From the NCBI RefSeq assembly GCF_004799755.1, contig NZ_SLUB01000006.1, positions 89,112 through 153,111 of the forward strand: a stretch of 64,000 nucleotides of DNA, read 5' to 3'. This DNA is from Bacillus timonensis (GTDB taxonomy: Bacteria; Bacillota; Bacilli; Bacillales; Bacillaceae_L). Shown piece by piece: positions 45,801-55,226 of this stretch. The notes under the pieces were generated by a model. The model saw only the letters and a program-made list of their open reading frames with translations, had not been told where the DNA came from and made no database searches. The translations under genes were made by a program, and so were the position numbers. Each line of letters starts with the position of its first letter. Positions within the stretch are counted from its first letter, which is position 1.

Positions 45801-46187
45801 ATGAATACCACTTTAATGAAAGAAGCTTATTCAATGCTGTATCAGATGGAAAATCATTTACGTTTAATTATTAAAACTAACATGCAAAATAATTATGGGC
45901 ACCATTGGGTTTCAATCCTTTATGAAAAACGAGACGAACAAACTTCTTACTTCCACGAACTTATCGCCTTCTTCGGAAAGTATCCTCACGACCTGACTCA
46001 TTTCAAGACAGTACAATTAAAATTACTTCAGCAGCTTATCCCAGTAAGAAATAAAATTGCCCATTCTCATTTAATTACGCAAACTGAATATCAATTATTA
46101 GAACAATGCTATCAGTTTGTAATTAAACAGCCTGTTATTAAACCAAAAAAGGCCAGCAAAAAGATAAAGGATTCAGTTTTACACTAA
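45801..46187 (+). CDS. Small HEPN-like protein on the opposite strand (putative moron)
   Basis: The 128-residue helical protein (MKEAYSMLYQMENHLRLIIK) carries PVRNKIAHSHL at about 96-106, the R-N-x2-x-H signature of HEPN/Swt1-like domains, and a basic tail. It is the only plus-strand gene inside the leftward prophage operon. AAAGGAG lies nine bases upstream and TATAAT at 45760-45765, though the -35 box is poor. Its own promoter and terminator suggest lysogenic expression as a moron, perhaps excluding other phages. Function inferred from motif and placement. Confidence 0.75.
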   Translation: MNTTLMKEAYSMLYQMENHLRLIIKTNMQNNYGHHWVSILYEKRDEQTSYFHELIAFFGKYPHDLTHFKTVQLKLLQQLIPVRNKIAHSHLITQTEYQLLEQCYQFVIKQPVIKPKKASKKIKDSVLH

Positions 46188-46219
46188 TTTAAGTTAATTA
46201 ACTATGCAAGGAAGACAAC

Positions 46220-46270
46220 AAAAAAAACGTATGGCAATTTCTATTCAAAATGCCTTACGTTTTTTATTTT
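46220..46270. terminator. Bidirectional terminator between HEPN gene and DUF1492 gene
   Basis: AAACGTATGGCA pairs with TGCCTTACGTTT (one mismatch) with A-run on the left and long T-run on the right, serving the convergent genes ending at 46187 and 46293. Confidence 0.8.
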
Positions 46271-46292
46271 TTTTGTTTTATAAAAATCGATT

Positions 46293-46727
46293 TCATGTAC
46301 ATTCAACATTGGTGATTGCTAATAACCTAGTAGCTTCTTTCAGTGCTTTTCGATGCAGCCGATAAATCCAACGTAAATCATACCCCATTATTGCAGCTAC
46401 TTCCTCCCAAGTGCTACCCCCAAGATAACGAAGTTCAAGGAGCAGCCTGTATGATGGATTCTCCATTTCAGATACAAAACTTGTTAACTCACGTTTTAAA
46501 TCTACCAACTTATCAATATCTTCATTGATTTCCTGTTCAAGACTCATTAGCTTCACAAGGGCATTTTCCATTGGTGAGCGTTGTTTCGTTCCTTGTACCT
46601 TATCATCCTGGAGGGTCGATGTTGTTTTTAATGCCAACTCCCTTAACATCGAAACTTGTTCTAGTTTACTGTTTATTCTTTGATCCAGCCTGAACGCCTG
46701 AGATAAATATTCTTTAGCATCCACCAT
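46293..46727 (-). CDS. DUF1492 / ArpU-like late transcription regulator
   Basis: The 144-residue protein starts at 46727 (GAGGAGGGG upstream), which avoids overlap with the preceding gene. The first 90 residues are helical. The C-terminus (ELRYLGGSTWEEVAAIMGYD, then IYRLHRKALKEA) is a sigma-region-4-like helix-turn-helix. Such proteins at the end of phage early operons are thought to switch on late genes. It is followed only by the HNH and packaging blocks, which fits. Confidence 0.85.
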   Translation of the reverse strand: MVDAKEYLSQAFRLDQRINSKLEQVSMLRELALKTTSTLQDDKVQGTKQRSPMENALVKLMSLEQEINEDIDKLVDLKRELTSFVSEMENPSYRLLLELRYLGGSTWEEVAAIMGYDLRWIYRLHRKALKEATRLLAITNVECT

Positions 46728-46752
46728 AGTCCCCTCCTCTCTTTCCGCCAAA

Positions 46753-47013
46753 TTAGCTATCACAGCTTGCCACCTCTTTTTGCTGTTTGACACTATCGAT
46801 GTTATAGAAATCCATGATATGGTCTCGTGTAGCATCATCCAGTGATTGAATATGCTCAAATGACCTTTGTCTTTCTACGCTTAACTGAGGTACGGTTTTA
46901 AAGAAACTGCAAACTGTCCCTTCACATTGATTGACCTTTAAGATCTTGCACTTTCCTTCTTTGTAAGCAAAACACTCCAATTCCTTTTTCACTTCTTCAA
47001 TCAAACTACTCAT
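46753..47013 (-). CDS. Small cysteine-containing phage protein
   Basis: The 86-residue protein starts MSSLIEEVKKELECFAYKEG, with Cys residues at CKILKVNQCEGTVCSFF that could hold zinc. It overlaps the SNF2 helicase gene end by eight bases and has GGAGG upstream. It is common in Bacillota phage early operons but unnamed. Confidence 0.75.
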   Translation of the reverse strand: MSSLIEEVKKELECFAYKEGKCKILKVNQCEGTVCSFFKTVPQLSVERQRSFEHIQSLDDATRDHIMDFYNIDSVKQQKEVASCDS

Positions 47014-48391
47014 CACGCACCTCCTTCCTCGAATTGTATTGGTTCATTCTTGCCTTGACTGCTTCAATCAGTGCAGCTTGACTCACATCTTTATCTTCCA
47101 ATGCTTTCATCACTCGCTCATCAATCGTATCTTTTGCAATAATGTGATGAATGACTACTGTTTGTTTTTGCCCCTGCCGCCATAGTCTTGCATTGGCTTG
47201 TTGGTAGAGTTCGAGGCTCCAAGTTAAACCAAACCAAATAATAATGTTCCCACCTGTTTGAAGGTTCAGCCCATGACCAGCTGATGCTGGGTGGGCTAAA
47301 AGAATCTGAACCTTTCCTTGATTCCAGTCCTTAATGTCTTGATCTGTTTGAAGGAGCCTCGGCTTTAGTTTCTTTAAATGATGTAAAAGCCTGTCCTTAT
47401 CGTGTTGGTACCCATAAAACACAAGTACTGGCTTTCCACTTGCTGCTTCCATCAATTCATCCAAAGCTTTTAGCTTTTCATCATGAATGTGCTTCACATC
47501 TCCATCTTCATCGTAAACAGCACCGTTAGCTACTTGTAATAACTTATTCGCCAGGACTGCGGCGGATCCAGCCAACACATCCGCTTCTTCAATCGATAGA
47601 ATCAATTCCTTTTCTAATAGGTCATACTGCTCTTTCGCCTTTTTTGGCAATTCAACAGGTATGACATTGTCCAACCGTTCAGGCAGTTCAAGGTAGTCCT
47701 TCGCCTTCATGCTCACGCAAATGTCGGATAGCTTTTCATAAATGGTGTCTTCAGCGCCTTCTTTAAGCTTCCAAGTGTAGACCATTATTTGATTTCGCTT
47801 ATCCGGAAGAAAGAATTTCTCTCGGTAACCAGTGACTGTTTTCCCCAATCGCTCACCACCATCTAGCAAATAAATCTGTGGCCACAAATCAATCAAACCG
47901 TTTGGTGCTGGTGTTCCTGTTAATCCAACCAATCGTTTAATAAAGGGCCTCACCTTTTTTAAGGATTTAAATCGCTGTGCTTTGGAAGATTTAAAACTTG
48001 ATAACTCATCAATGACCACCATGTCAAAAGGCCAGTCGGCATCAAACCAATTCACTAGCCAGGTGACGTTTTCTCGATTGATGATATAGACATCTGCTTT
48101 TTTATATAAAGCGGCTACTCTTTGCTTTTCACTGCCAAGCACTTTGGAAATTCGAAGCTCTTTCAAATGGTCCCACTTTTCCACTTCTTCCTCCCAAGTC
48201 GTACTTGCTACTCGAAGCGGTGCAATAACGAGAACCTTGGCAACATCGAAGTAGTCATACATCAGTTCCAAAATGGCGGTTAATGTCGCTATCGATTTCC
48301 CCATTCCCATCTCGAGGAAAAGAGCTGATTTCTTTTTATCGATTATCCACTGGGTAGCGTAATCCTGGTAATGATAAGGTTTGTATTTCAA
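47006..48391 (-). CDS. SNF2-type DEAD/DEAH helicase
   Basis: The 461-residue protein has helicase motifs I (EMGMGKSIATL, about 28-38), II (VVIDELSSFKS, about 126), III (GLTGTPAPNGL), and V/VI (ILLAHPASAGHGLNLQTGGN, then QANARLWRQGQ). It overlaps the VRR-NUC gene by four bases. It probably works in phage DNA replication or recombination with that nuclease. Confidence 0.93.
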   Translation of the reverse strand: MKYKPYHYQDYATQWIIDKKKSALFLEMGMGKSIATLTAILELMYDYFDVAKVLVIAPLRVASTTWEEEVEKWDHLKELRISKVLGSEKQRVAALYKKADVYIINRENVTWLVNWFDADWPFDMVVIDELSSFKSSKAQRFKSLKKVRPFIKRLVGLTGTPAPNGLIDLWPQIYLLDGGERLGKTVTGYREKFFLPDKRNQIMVYTWKLKEGAEDTIYEKLSDICVSMKAKDYLELPERLDNVIPVELPKKAKEQYDLLEKELILSIEEADVLAGSAAVLANKLLQVANGAVYDEDGDVKHIHDEKLKALDELMEAASGKPVLVFYGYQHDKDRLLHHLKKLKPRLLQTDQDIKDWNQGKVQILLAHPASAGHGLNLQTGGNIIIWFGLTWSLELYQQANARLWRQGQKQTVVIHHIIAKDTIDERVMKALEDKDVSQAALIEAVKARMNQYNSRKEVRDE

Positions 48392-48666
48392 AGAACCATC
48401 TCCTCTAGCAATCGATCGATCGCCTCATAACTATCAATCCTATAAACTTTAAATCCTAATGCTTCTAGCTGCTTTTTCCTTTTTCGTTGCAGGGCTCGAA
48501 GCCTTTTAGCTGGTGCCTTTAATTCCACAAAGGCGACCTTTGAACCGTTAAAGAGCACCAGCCTGTCTGGCACGCCTGCAAAACCCGGCGATATAAGCTT
48601 TAATGCCAGCCCGCCACGCTCCTTCACCTTCTCTTTCAGCCGTTGTTCAACACTTAATTCATTCAT
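48388..48666 (-). CDS. VRR-NUC domain nuclease
   Basis: The 92-residue stand-alone VRR-NUC protein has the PD-(D/E)XK elements: GVPDRLVLFNG (Asp about 33), VAFVELKAP (Glu about 46 and Lys about 48), and a final helix with Tyr and Asp. It usually sits between the VirE-type primase and SNF2 helicase genes in Bacillota phages, as here, and resembles Holliday-junction-type nucleases. Confidence 0.92.
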   Translation of the reverse strand: MNELSVEQRLKEKVKERGGLALKLISPGFAGVPDRLVLFNGSKVAFVELKAPAKRLRALQRKRKKQLEALGFKVYRIDSYEAIDRLLEEMVL

Positions 48667-48690
48667 CTACCGGTCACCCCAAATTTTATT

Positions 48691-48935
48691 GTTTACAAAC
48701 AAATCCAGTATTGATAAGGGTTTGAGCCACCTTGTAAACTTGTAAACGTAAAAATGGTTAAGCTATACATATAAGGCTATTAGAGGGTATAGGATATATA
48801 TAGTATTCTCTATACTCCCTATTTCTTCTTATATAGATATATATGTTTATCATGTTTACAAGGTATATAGAGTAAGAGGGACAAGAGGTTTGATGTAAAC
48901 AATTGAAAAATTTTATAGTTTACATGTTTTACAAA
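48691..48935. repeat. TTGTAAAC iteron-like repeats, candidate replication origin
   Basis: At least seven copies of TTGTAAAC or its complement GTTTACAA (some with one mismatch) occur at about 48691, 48732, 48740, 48854, 48893, 48918 and 48926, separated by AT-rich DNA. The last copies run into the end of the VapE gene. The spot lies between primase-helicase and nuclease genes, typical of a phage origin or an initiator-bound site. Confidence 0.6.
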
Positions 48936-51334
48936 CTATCCCTTCTAAATCCTCTTTGTGTTCCGTAATCATTGTCGAACCGAATAGAACTCACCCTTTT
49001 CCAACCCGGTGTATGTTGGATGATCATATTGATTTCTTTGGCATCATATCTGGTCATTATCGATACATCCTTTTGAAAAAGCTCCTCCCACACCATCTGT
49101 GCACATACTTTGTTTAATTTCATGGTTTGAACTGAGTTGTCATTTGGTTGACCCATATGCAAATAAGTTCTTCTTGTACCAATATCAAGTTCATACCAGT
49201 TCGTTGGCACTTCGGTTTCTAGATAAGTTCTGATACTTTCAGCAATTGGATTCTCCTGTGTATGGGCAGCTTGAAGTTCACGAGCCTTTTCCTCGATGTC
49301 TTTGCTTAATGCCAAGGTCTCTCCCTTTTCGTACAGTACTTTTGCTTCTGCCCAAATCTGGTCGACCTCATCCTCCGTTAAATCATCCCACATGTTTTTC
49401 CTGCCGCCACCGTTTACTGTAATCGGTAAAAAGCGACGGTTTCCCGTTGGATCATTTAAAAAATCATAATCGTTGGTTGTCCCAAAAAACACGCACTGCC
49501 GCTTGAATGTTTCATTATGCCTACCATAAGCTACCCGAAACGTATCCTCAGATTTTGAGATAAAATGCTTTACTGCCTCTGTGTCCACTTTCTTTGTTGC
49601 CGTCAGCTCCGCCATTTCCAAAATCCATGCACCCTGAAGCTGTTCGTAGGCTTCCTTGCCCTTCACGGTTATTAAGGAATCCGAGTGCCATTCCTTACCT
49701 ATCAGCTTAATAATGTAACTCTTTCCGACACCTTGAGGGCCAACAAGGACAACACAGTAGTCAAACTTCGTACCTGGACGATAGATTCTTGCTACTGCTG
49801 CAAGCAGAATTTTGCGAGTAAATGTTCGGACGCACTCATTATCATCAGCACCAAGATAATCTACCAGTAAGGTTTCAATCCGTTCCTGGCCATCCCAAAC
49901 AAGACCATTTAAATAATCTTTAATCGGATGAAAGGCATACTTCACAGCCACTTCACTCCATGCATCCGCAATAACACCCGCTCCTTTGATGCCGTAAATA
50001 GAGTAAAGGTAATTTCGCAAACTGGCATCATCGGAATCGGACCAATATTCACCACGCTCAACGCCACGCCAAGGCAAATCGTCTTTAATGACCACCCGAT
50101 GGACGAAGTCGTTCATTGCAATTCGATTCTTTAACGCTGGATCATTCTCCAGAACAAGGATGACATTCGGTGCACTTGAGACAATGTTTCCCTTTTGATC
50201 CCTCGTTAGCTCCGTTAACCACTCAATGTCCTCTTCTTCAAAATCATCCGCAGCAAGGTTCAACTGTTCTTTCCCAAGTGTCAGTTTGACCTGCTTGTCC
50301 TTTAAGGCTTCTTCTACCATCGCTTTATACGAGGGCAACCGATTGATTGGTGTTCCTTCCTTCACCGATTCATCAAGGTCACCGAATAAATGAATTCGCA
50401 CTAAATCAAACGCATTACAAAGCTTGCCACCGATTGGGTCAGTAGAATGATGGGAAAAAGCAAAATCACCCTCTTCATAAACCACCAGTCCTCCCGCTGT
50501 GGAACCAGCTGAATACGTGTAACGATTCGGATCCTCACAAGGGGAATAAACGTCACTTAGGTATTTCTCAATTACATCTAGCACAGAGTACGTCCGGCAA
50601 AAAGCACCGACTATTCCTTCTTTAGTTTTTGGGTCTCCTTGTTTATCAGCTAGCCTCTTTCGTTCATGAACGGTTCTCGAGCTTTCCGGCCAAAAGGAGG
50701 AATCCCTCCAATCTGGATATCTCGCCAAAACATCATCTGGATCGATCCATGGCTCGTCCAGTACTTTAAAGACAAATTCCCCATCAGAGGAAGTCGACGG
50801 CCAATACATCAACCGATGTACTTGATAGGTGGTATCATCGAAAAAATCAATTCCAAGATCAGCTGCTATCCTTCTTGCCACTGGTACATACTCATCGGCA
50901 GTAACTGGTCTTGATAAAGGAATCACTAGTCTTACCCTCGGATTCTTCGGATGATGTTTATGAGTAGAGTACATGGCGCATCCGTAACCAAACATGGTCT
51001 CGACCGAGGCCCACAAATCCCCTTTCACAAAATCAGCATCAAGGGAAACAATCTGTCGCCAAACCACACTGTCATGTTTTCGCCTGCCACCCTTTAGAGT
51101 TCCACCAACAAAGCCACCAACATCTTTAATCTCATCCTGTTTCGATTTGGAAAGCTTTTTGTATTCCTCATATGTTTCATGGGTTCGTATCGTGCCACTT
51201 AGCTTCTGAACCACTTCAGACCAAAGCATTTCTCGGTTCTTCCAGTTTAGTTCCTTTCGACTTCTCCCGGTCGCAATCGTAAGGTTTCCATCATACTTTA
51301 AGCCGTGGCTTTTTCTCTCACTGGGCTCTTTCAC
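48929..51334 (-). CDS. VapE/VirE-family phage primase-helicase
   Basis: The protein has about 800 residues. I prefer the GTG at 51334 because GGGAGG lies nine bases upstream; an in-frame start at 51394 would overlap the small gene at 51318 more heavily. The N-terminal third looks like a primase-polymerase fold (SLDADFVKGDLWAS, then STHKHHPKNPRVRLVIPLSR). The C-terminal half is a VirE superfamily-3-like ATPase with Walker A VGPQGVGKSYIIKL and the block GTTNDYDFLNDPTGNRRFLP. It drives phage replication initiation. It ends within the iteron cluster. Confidence 0.93.
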   Translation of the reverse strand: MKEPSERKSHGLKYDGNLTIATGRSRKELNWKNREMLWSEVVQKLSGTIRTHETYEEYKKLSKSKQDEIKDVGGFVGGTLKGGRRKHDSVVWRQIVSLDADFVKGDLWASVETMFGYGCAMYSTHKHHPKNPRVRLVIPLSRPVTADEYVPVARRIAADLGIDFFDDTTYQVHRLMYWPSTSSDGEFVFKVLDEPWIDPDDVLARYPDWRDSSFWPESSRTVHERKRLADKQGDPKTKEGIVGAFCRTYSVLDVIEKYLSDVYSPCEDPNRYTYSAGSTAGGLVVYEEGDFAFSHHSTDPIGGKLCNAFDLVRIHLFGDLDESVKEGTPINRLPSYKAMVEEALKDKQVKLTLGKEQLNLAADDFEEEDIEWLTELTRDQKGNIVSSAPNVILVLENDPALKNRIAMNDFVHRVVIKDDLPWRGVERGEYWSDSDDASLRNYLYSIYGIKGAGVIADAWSEVAVKYAFHPIKDYLNGLVWDGQERIETLLVDYLGADDNECVRTFTRKILLAAVARIYRPGTKFDYCVVLVGPQGVGKSYIIKLIGKEWHSDSLITVKGKEAYEQLQGAWILEMAELTATKKVDTEAVKHFISKSEDTFRVAYGRHNETFKRQCVFFGTTNDYDFLNDPTGNRRFLPITVNGGGRKNMWDDLTEDEVDQIWAEAKVLYEKGETLALSKDIEEKARELQAAHTQENPIAESIRTYLETEVPTNWYELDIGTRRTYLHMGQPNDNSVQTMKLNKVCAQMVWEELFQKDVSIMTRYDAKEINMIIQHTPGWKRVSSIRFDNDYGTQRGFRRDSL

Positions 51335-51488
51335 TTCTACCAGCCTCCCTTCGTAACACAGTACCCAGGCCCTTTTTGGCTCCTTCCAAATCACCGGAAA
51401 GAGCCTGACCTTTCAATGTTTTCATTGTTTGTTTTGGTAGTATATCTTTGTATCGTTTCAGGTACATTAGGAATTTCACTGTATCCAT
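51318..51488 (-). CDS. Small basic phage protein overlapping the primase-helicase gene
   Basis: The 56-residue ORF (MDTVKFLMYLKRYKDILPKQ, then LSGDLEGAKKGLGTVLRREA) lies between DNA polymerase and VapE genes, where I recall very similar short proteins in other Bacillota phages. The reading is basic and helical. Its Shine-Dalgarno is weak, so translation may be coupled. Function unknown. Confidence 0.65.
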   Translation of the reverse strand: MDTVKFLMYLKRYKDILPKQTMKTLKGQALSGDLEGAKKGLGTVLRREAGRSERAQ

Positions 51489-51520
51489 GTCAGCCAATTG
51501 CCATCGCTCCTATCCAAATG

Positions 51521-53476
51521 TTAATCTTTCTTGTAATAGAAGGTTTCAAAGCTATCCGCCCCAAGAGGTAGACCAGGTGCCCAATTAATTGATTGGCCCA
51601 TTATGTTTTCTACCTCTTCCATTGACCCGGTTCCAACAGGAACATCAAGAATGACTTCATCATGGACATGGAAATTAATACGGTATCCCGCTTCATCCAA
51701 TCGAAGCATCGAGACAGCTAGACAATCTCTAGCAATGGCTTGAATAATATTCTCCGTAAGCTTTCCACCGTAAGTAGGAATCCTGCCCCACTGTTTGGAT
51801 CCTTGTTCCATTCCTTCATACGTAAGCTGTTCTTTTCCAAAACGCTCGTCTATCCCGATTCTTGGTCTAACATAAGCAAGGGAACGACCAGATGGCAGTG
51901 TAATAAATAAAATGCCTTTGGTGTAATTAAAGGTAAGTCCATACTGCATTTTTACCACCGCTTTTTCTTTTACTGCTTTGATAGCTGCCGCTTCTATTCC
52001 CCACCAAATTTTGACGATATTTGGATTTGCTTCTCGCCAAGCAGATACCAAGTCCGGAAGTTCGTCTTCATTCAAGCCCATATCTAAAGCACCCATCTGC
52101 ATCAACGCCCCTTTAGAGCCACCGTAGCCAAGAGCCAATTCAGCAATTTTCCCTTTTTGTCTCAGAGGGCTACCTTTATCGATGGTTTCAATGGGTACTT
52201 TAAACATCTGTGCAGCAGAGGCTTCATAAATTTTTCCGTGTGATTGAAACACATCCATCCGCCAACGCTCTCCAGCAAGCCACGCAATCACTCTTGCTTC
52301 AATAGCTGAAAAGTCAGCAACAACAAAACGGTGGTCTTGTGATGGAATAAATGCCGTTCGTATTAATTGTGATAATACGTCCGATACACTCTCAAAAAGA
52401 AGTTCCAAGGTCTCATAGCTCCCGGATTTCAATAGGTCTCTTGCAATCTGTAAATCTTTTAAACTGTTTCTTGGTAGGTTATGAATCTGAACGAGTCTAC
52501 CAGCCCACCGACCTGTCCGATTTGCCCCGTAGAATTGGAGCAACCCTCTAATTCTTTGGTCAGAACAGATGGAACGCTCCATTGCTTCATACTTTTTCAC
52601 AGAGGTTTTTGACATTGCTTGTCTCAATTCCAACAGCCGCTTCACCTCAGGGTTTTCCACTTCACCCATTAGTGCTTCCACATTTTTCTTTGCAAGGCTA
52701 TTGACTTCTAGCCCTTGCTTTAACAACCAACCTTTCAGCTGCGCTGGACTATTTGGATTCTCTAGCCCTGTTAAACGCACAGCTTCTTCAAAGAGCTTAT
52801 CCTGAAACGCTTTATCTGCTTGAATGGCATTTGTGACTAAGCTATTATCAATAAGAACACCTTCATCATTGATTTTCTGGTCCAATTCCCAAAGCTTCTG
52901 TTCAACTTTTGGAATTGGAAAAGCCTCTAACTTATTCCGGATTTGCCTTTCGACCTCAACATCCTGTTTGCAGTAATCCTTAAAAGTAGCCCACTTATCC
53001 AAGTCATGTTCTGGTAGGTTGCGGGTCCTTCCTTCATTTACTTTGGTAGGTTTACAAGGAACCGAAAAATAGCGGATTAACGCTTTCCCTTCCTTCATTT
53101 TCTGTTCCTTCAACCTGAGGCATTTCGCCACTCCATCGAGATAACCAGGTAAACCAAGCATTAATGCATGAACCGATGAACACCGCCATTGTTCTGGCGG
53201 CATCGGCTGATGAAAATACTTGGCTAAACAGGTTCTTTCAAAGTTGGCATTATATGCTGTCTTTATTATTGTCGGATCTATCATAGCTTTTAAAATGGCA
53301 GCTGGCATCTTCTCACCAGAAGCTAAGTCAACAATCTGCACCTCTTCGTCATCAAAGGCATAAGCAATGAGAAGAATTTCAAAATCAGATGATTCACAAT
53401 AGGCATAGACCCCAGATTTAATGAGGTCTACACTACTGTAAGTTTCTATATCAATGGATAATAGTTTCATAGACAT
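51521..53476 (-). CDS. Phage family A DNA polymerase
   Basis: The 651-residue protein has a 3'-5' exonuclease domain (LLSIDIETYSSVD at about 5, carrying the DxE pair) and a family A polymerase domain. The latter shows motif A VADFSAIEARVIAWLAGE, the finger helix region around LRQKGKIAELALGYGGSKGA, and motif C FHVHDEVILDV (about 620). No 5'-3' exonuclease is present. Its start abuts the SSB gene stop (shared base). It replicates phage DNA. Confidence 0.95.
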   Translation of the reverse strand: MSMKLLSIDIETYSSVDLIKSGVYAYCESSDFEILLIAYAFDDEEVQIVDLASGEKMPAAILKAMIDPTIIKTAYNANFERTCLAKYFHQPMPPEQWRCSSVHALMLGLPGYLDGVAKCLRLKEQKMKEGKALIRYFSVPCKPTKVNEGRTRNLPEHDLDKWATFKDYCKQDVEVERQIRNKLEAFPIPKVEQKLWELDQKINDEGVLIDNSLVTNAIQADKAFQDKLFEEAVRLTGLENPNSPAQLKGWLLKQGLEVNSLAKKNVEALMGEVENPEVKRLLELRQAMSKTSVKKYEAMERSICSDQRIRGLLQFYGANRTGRWAGRLVQIHNLPRNSLKDLQIARDLLKSGSYETLELLFESVSDVLSQLIRTAFIPSQDHRFVVADFSAIEARVIAWLAGERWRMDVFQSHGKIYEASAAQMFKVPIETIDKGSPLRQKGKIAELALGYGGSKGALMQMGALDMGLNEDELPDLVSAWREANPNIVKIWWGIEAAAIKAVKEKAVVKMQYGLTFNYTKGILFITLPSGRSLAYVRPRIGIDERFGKEQLTYEGMEQGSKQWGRIPTYGGKLTENIIQAIARDCLAVSMLRLDEAGYRINFHVHDEVILDVPVGTGSMEEVENIMGQSINWAPGLPLGADSFETFYYKKD

Positions 53477-54024
53477 TAACCTAAGATGTCGTCTTCATCA
53501 TCGTCACTGTCGTCGCCAAAATCAGCTTCGGCACTGCTACGGCCACCAAGTGGTTCTCCATCATCCGTCTTCATAATGTTTTGAAGTCCCGCTGCAATCC
53601 CACGATTTCCATTTACATTAAACCCATAAAAGGTTAAACTGACTCGTCCATAGCAGCCGGAGTAAAATTCACTTTGATCCATGATAGGATTCAAATCCGC
53701 ATCGACAATTCCTGGTTTAATCTTGCTGTTGGCATTAATGAAGTAGGAATCCGCATATGCCTCATCATCTTCACGATCCACATCGCCGTCCCGCAGGGGC
53801 GTCTTCAAATTTGAAGGCACCTTGCCGCCAAACTTGTCCTTGTTTTCTTGAGTCGCTTTTTGAATCGCATCTTTTACCTTTTTGATGGTTTTTTTATCCG
53901 ACTTCGGAATAATGATGCTTACTGAATACTTCAGGTCACTTCCATTAACGCTGACTGCTTGATGTACATTTGCATAACTGAACCGTACTGGGTTTTCCTT
54001 TGTTCCAATTGTGATTTTTATCAT
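53476..54024 (-). CDS. DUF2815 single-strand DNA-binding protein
   Basis: The 182-residue protein has an OB-fold-like body (MIKITIGTKENPVRFSYANV, then YSVSIIIPKSDKKTIKKVKD, then GCYGRVSLTFYGFNVNGNRG) and a highly acidic tail ending DDSDDDEDDILG, as in T7 gp2.5-like SSBs that dock replication partners. It sits directly before the polymerase gene. Confidence 0.92.
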   Translation of the reverse strand: MIKITIGTKENPVRFSYANVHQAVSVNGSDLKYSVSIIIPKSDKKTIKKVKDAIQKATQENKDKFGGKVPSNLKTPLRDGDVDREDDEAYADSYFINANSKIKPGIVDADLNPIMDQSEFYSGCYGRVSLTFYGFNVNGNRGIAAGLQNIMKTDDGEPLGGRSSAEADFGDDSDDDEDDILG

Positions 54025-54041
54025 TACTTATTTCCTCCTCA

Positions 54042-55205
54042 TTATTGAAAATCTACTTCAGGTGAAGCTTTTATTTCTGGTCGCTTGTCCTCTTCTGGTA
54101 CGAGCTTGACCTTGCCCCGTGCTTTTGTAATAAGCGACCCAAGCAACTCTTGAAATGCTTTTTTACCTAACTCTTTTTCTAGAGTAGTAATCGTATTGAG
54201 TGATTTCTTATAAATCACATCACTGTCATATCCTGCAGCAGTAAGTGCCTCAATTACTGCATTTTCATCACTATACTTGCGGCTACCTCTGCCCTCGACC
54301 AGTTTCATCCCTGGCCATTGCTTGTTTTCATTCATCGCCATAGCAAATGCATATTCTTGAACATCTTTTGCCCAGCTCATCAGCTGATCAATAGAAGTTA
54401 ACACTTCCACTACTTCATCATCTGTAAGTAATGGAGGTTTCTGAAAATCCATACAAGCAAGTTTCAAATTTTCTTCTGCCCTAGCTCTGCAAGTCGCCTT
54501 AACCTTACAAAAACGGCAATGCTCGCCGGCCATGAAGTCACCTTCGCCATTAAATGCTAGCTCCGCCTTGGGCTTGACCTCATTCTCTGCCCATTCCAAT
54601 AGTTCTTCGACCTGCATTTCATCAGTGGAGATATTATCTAACCTTGGCTGCACAATGGTCATCAGTATTTTCTGAGTATCATAGAGTACACCAAAGTTGT
54701 TTAATGCACCCAGAGCGTACAGTCGCATTTGTGGGTTTTCAACTGCTGAAACCTTTACACCTTTCCCACCCTTAAGGTCAATAACTTCTAATCTATCACC
54801 ATAAATCAGTATTATGTCCCCGGTTCCGAATCCATCTGGAACATAGGGACTAAAATCTACCCTTTCCTCAATAAGGATGAGCGGATCCTTGCTAGATGCC
54901 CTAGCCTCATTCATTTTTTCAGTAACAACATCAACATAGGTTTGAACGGCTTGTTCAATTTCTGAGTTATAAAATTCACTTTGTTTCATCTGCTTCAGCT
55001 TTTTGTTCAACTGAGCTTTTGTTATCTGCTTTAATTCGTATGACAAGTAAAGTTCTGACAGCTCATGCATGAATGTGCCTTCTTTGGCAAAGACGCTTGT
55101 TGTTTCTTCATACTGCTCTGACAGTCGAACACTTGGTGGACAAGCTAACCAACGACTGGCACCAGATGCACTCAAACTTGCATGAGCTCTTTCTGAATGG
55201 TTCAT
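54042..55205 (-). CDS. DUF2800 RecB/Cas4-like nuclease
   Basis: The 387-residue protein starts with SASGASRWLACPPSVRLSE and GTFMHELSELYL, then EERVDFSPYVPDGFGTGDII, LEVIDLKGGKG (nuclease D-x-K) and a cysteine set (CRFCKVKATCRA plus the early Cys) suited to an iron-sulfur cluster, as in Cas4/AddB-type nucleases. It precedes the SSB gene in the phage replication operon and likely processes DNA ends for recombination. Confidence 0.92.
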   Translation of the reverse strand: MNHSERAHASLSASGASRWLACPPSVRLSEQYEETTSVFAKEGTFMHELSELYLSYELKQITKAQLNKKLKQMKQSEFYNSEIEQAVQTYVDVVTEKMNEARASSKDPLILIEERVDFSPYVPDGFGTGDIILIYGDRLEVIDLKGGKGVKVSAVENPQMRLYALGALNNFGVLYDTQKILMTIVQPRLDNISTDEMQVEELLEWAENEVKPKAELAFNGEGDFMAGEHCRFCKVKATCRARAEENLKLACMDFQKPPLLTDDEVVEVLTSIDQLMSWAKDVQEYAFAMAMNENKQWPGMKLVEGRGSRKYSDENAVIEALTAAGYDSDVIYKKSLNTITTLEKELGKKAFQELLGSLITKARGKVKLVPEEDKRPEIKASPEVDFQ

Positions 55206-55226
55206 AGATATAGTAGAAACCTCCTT

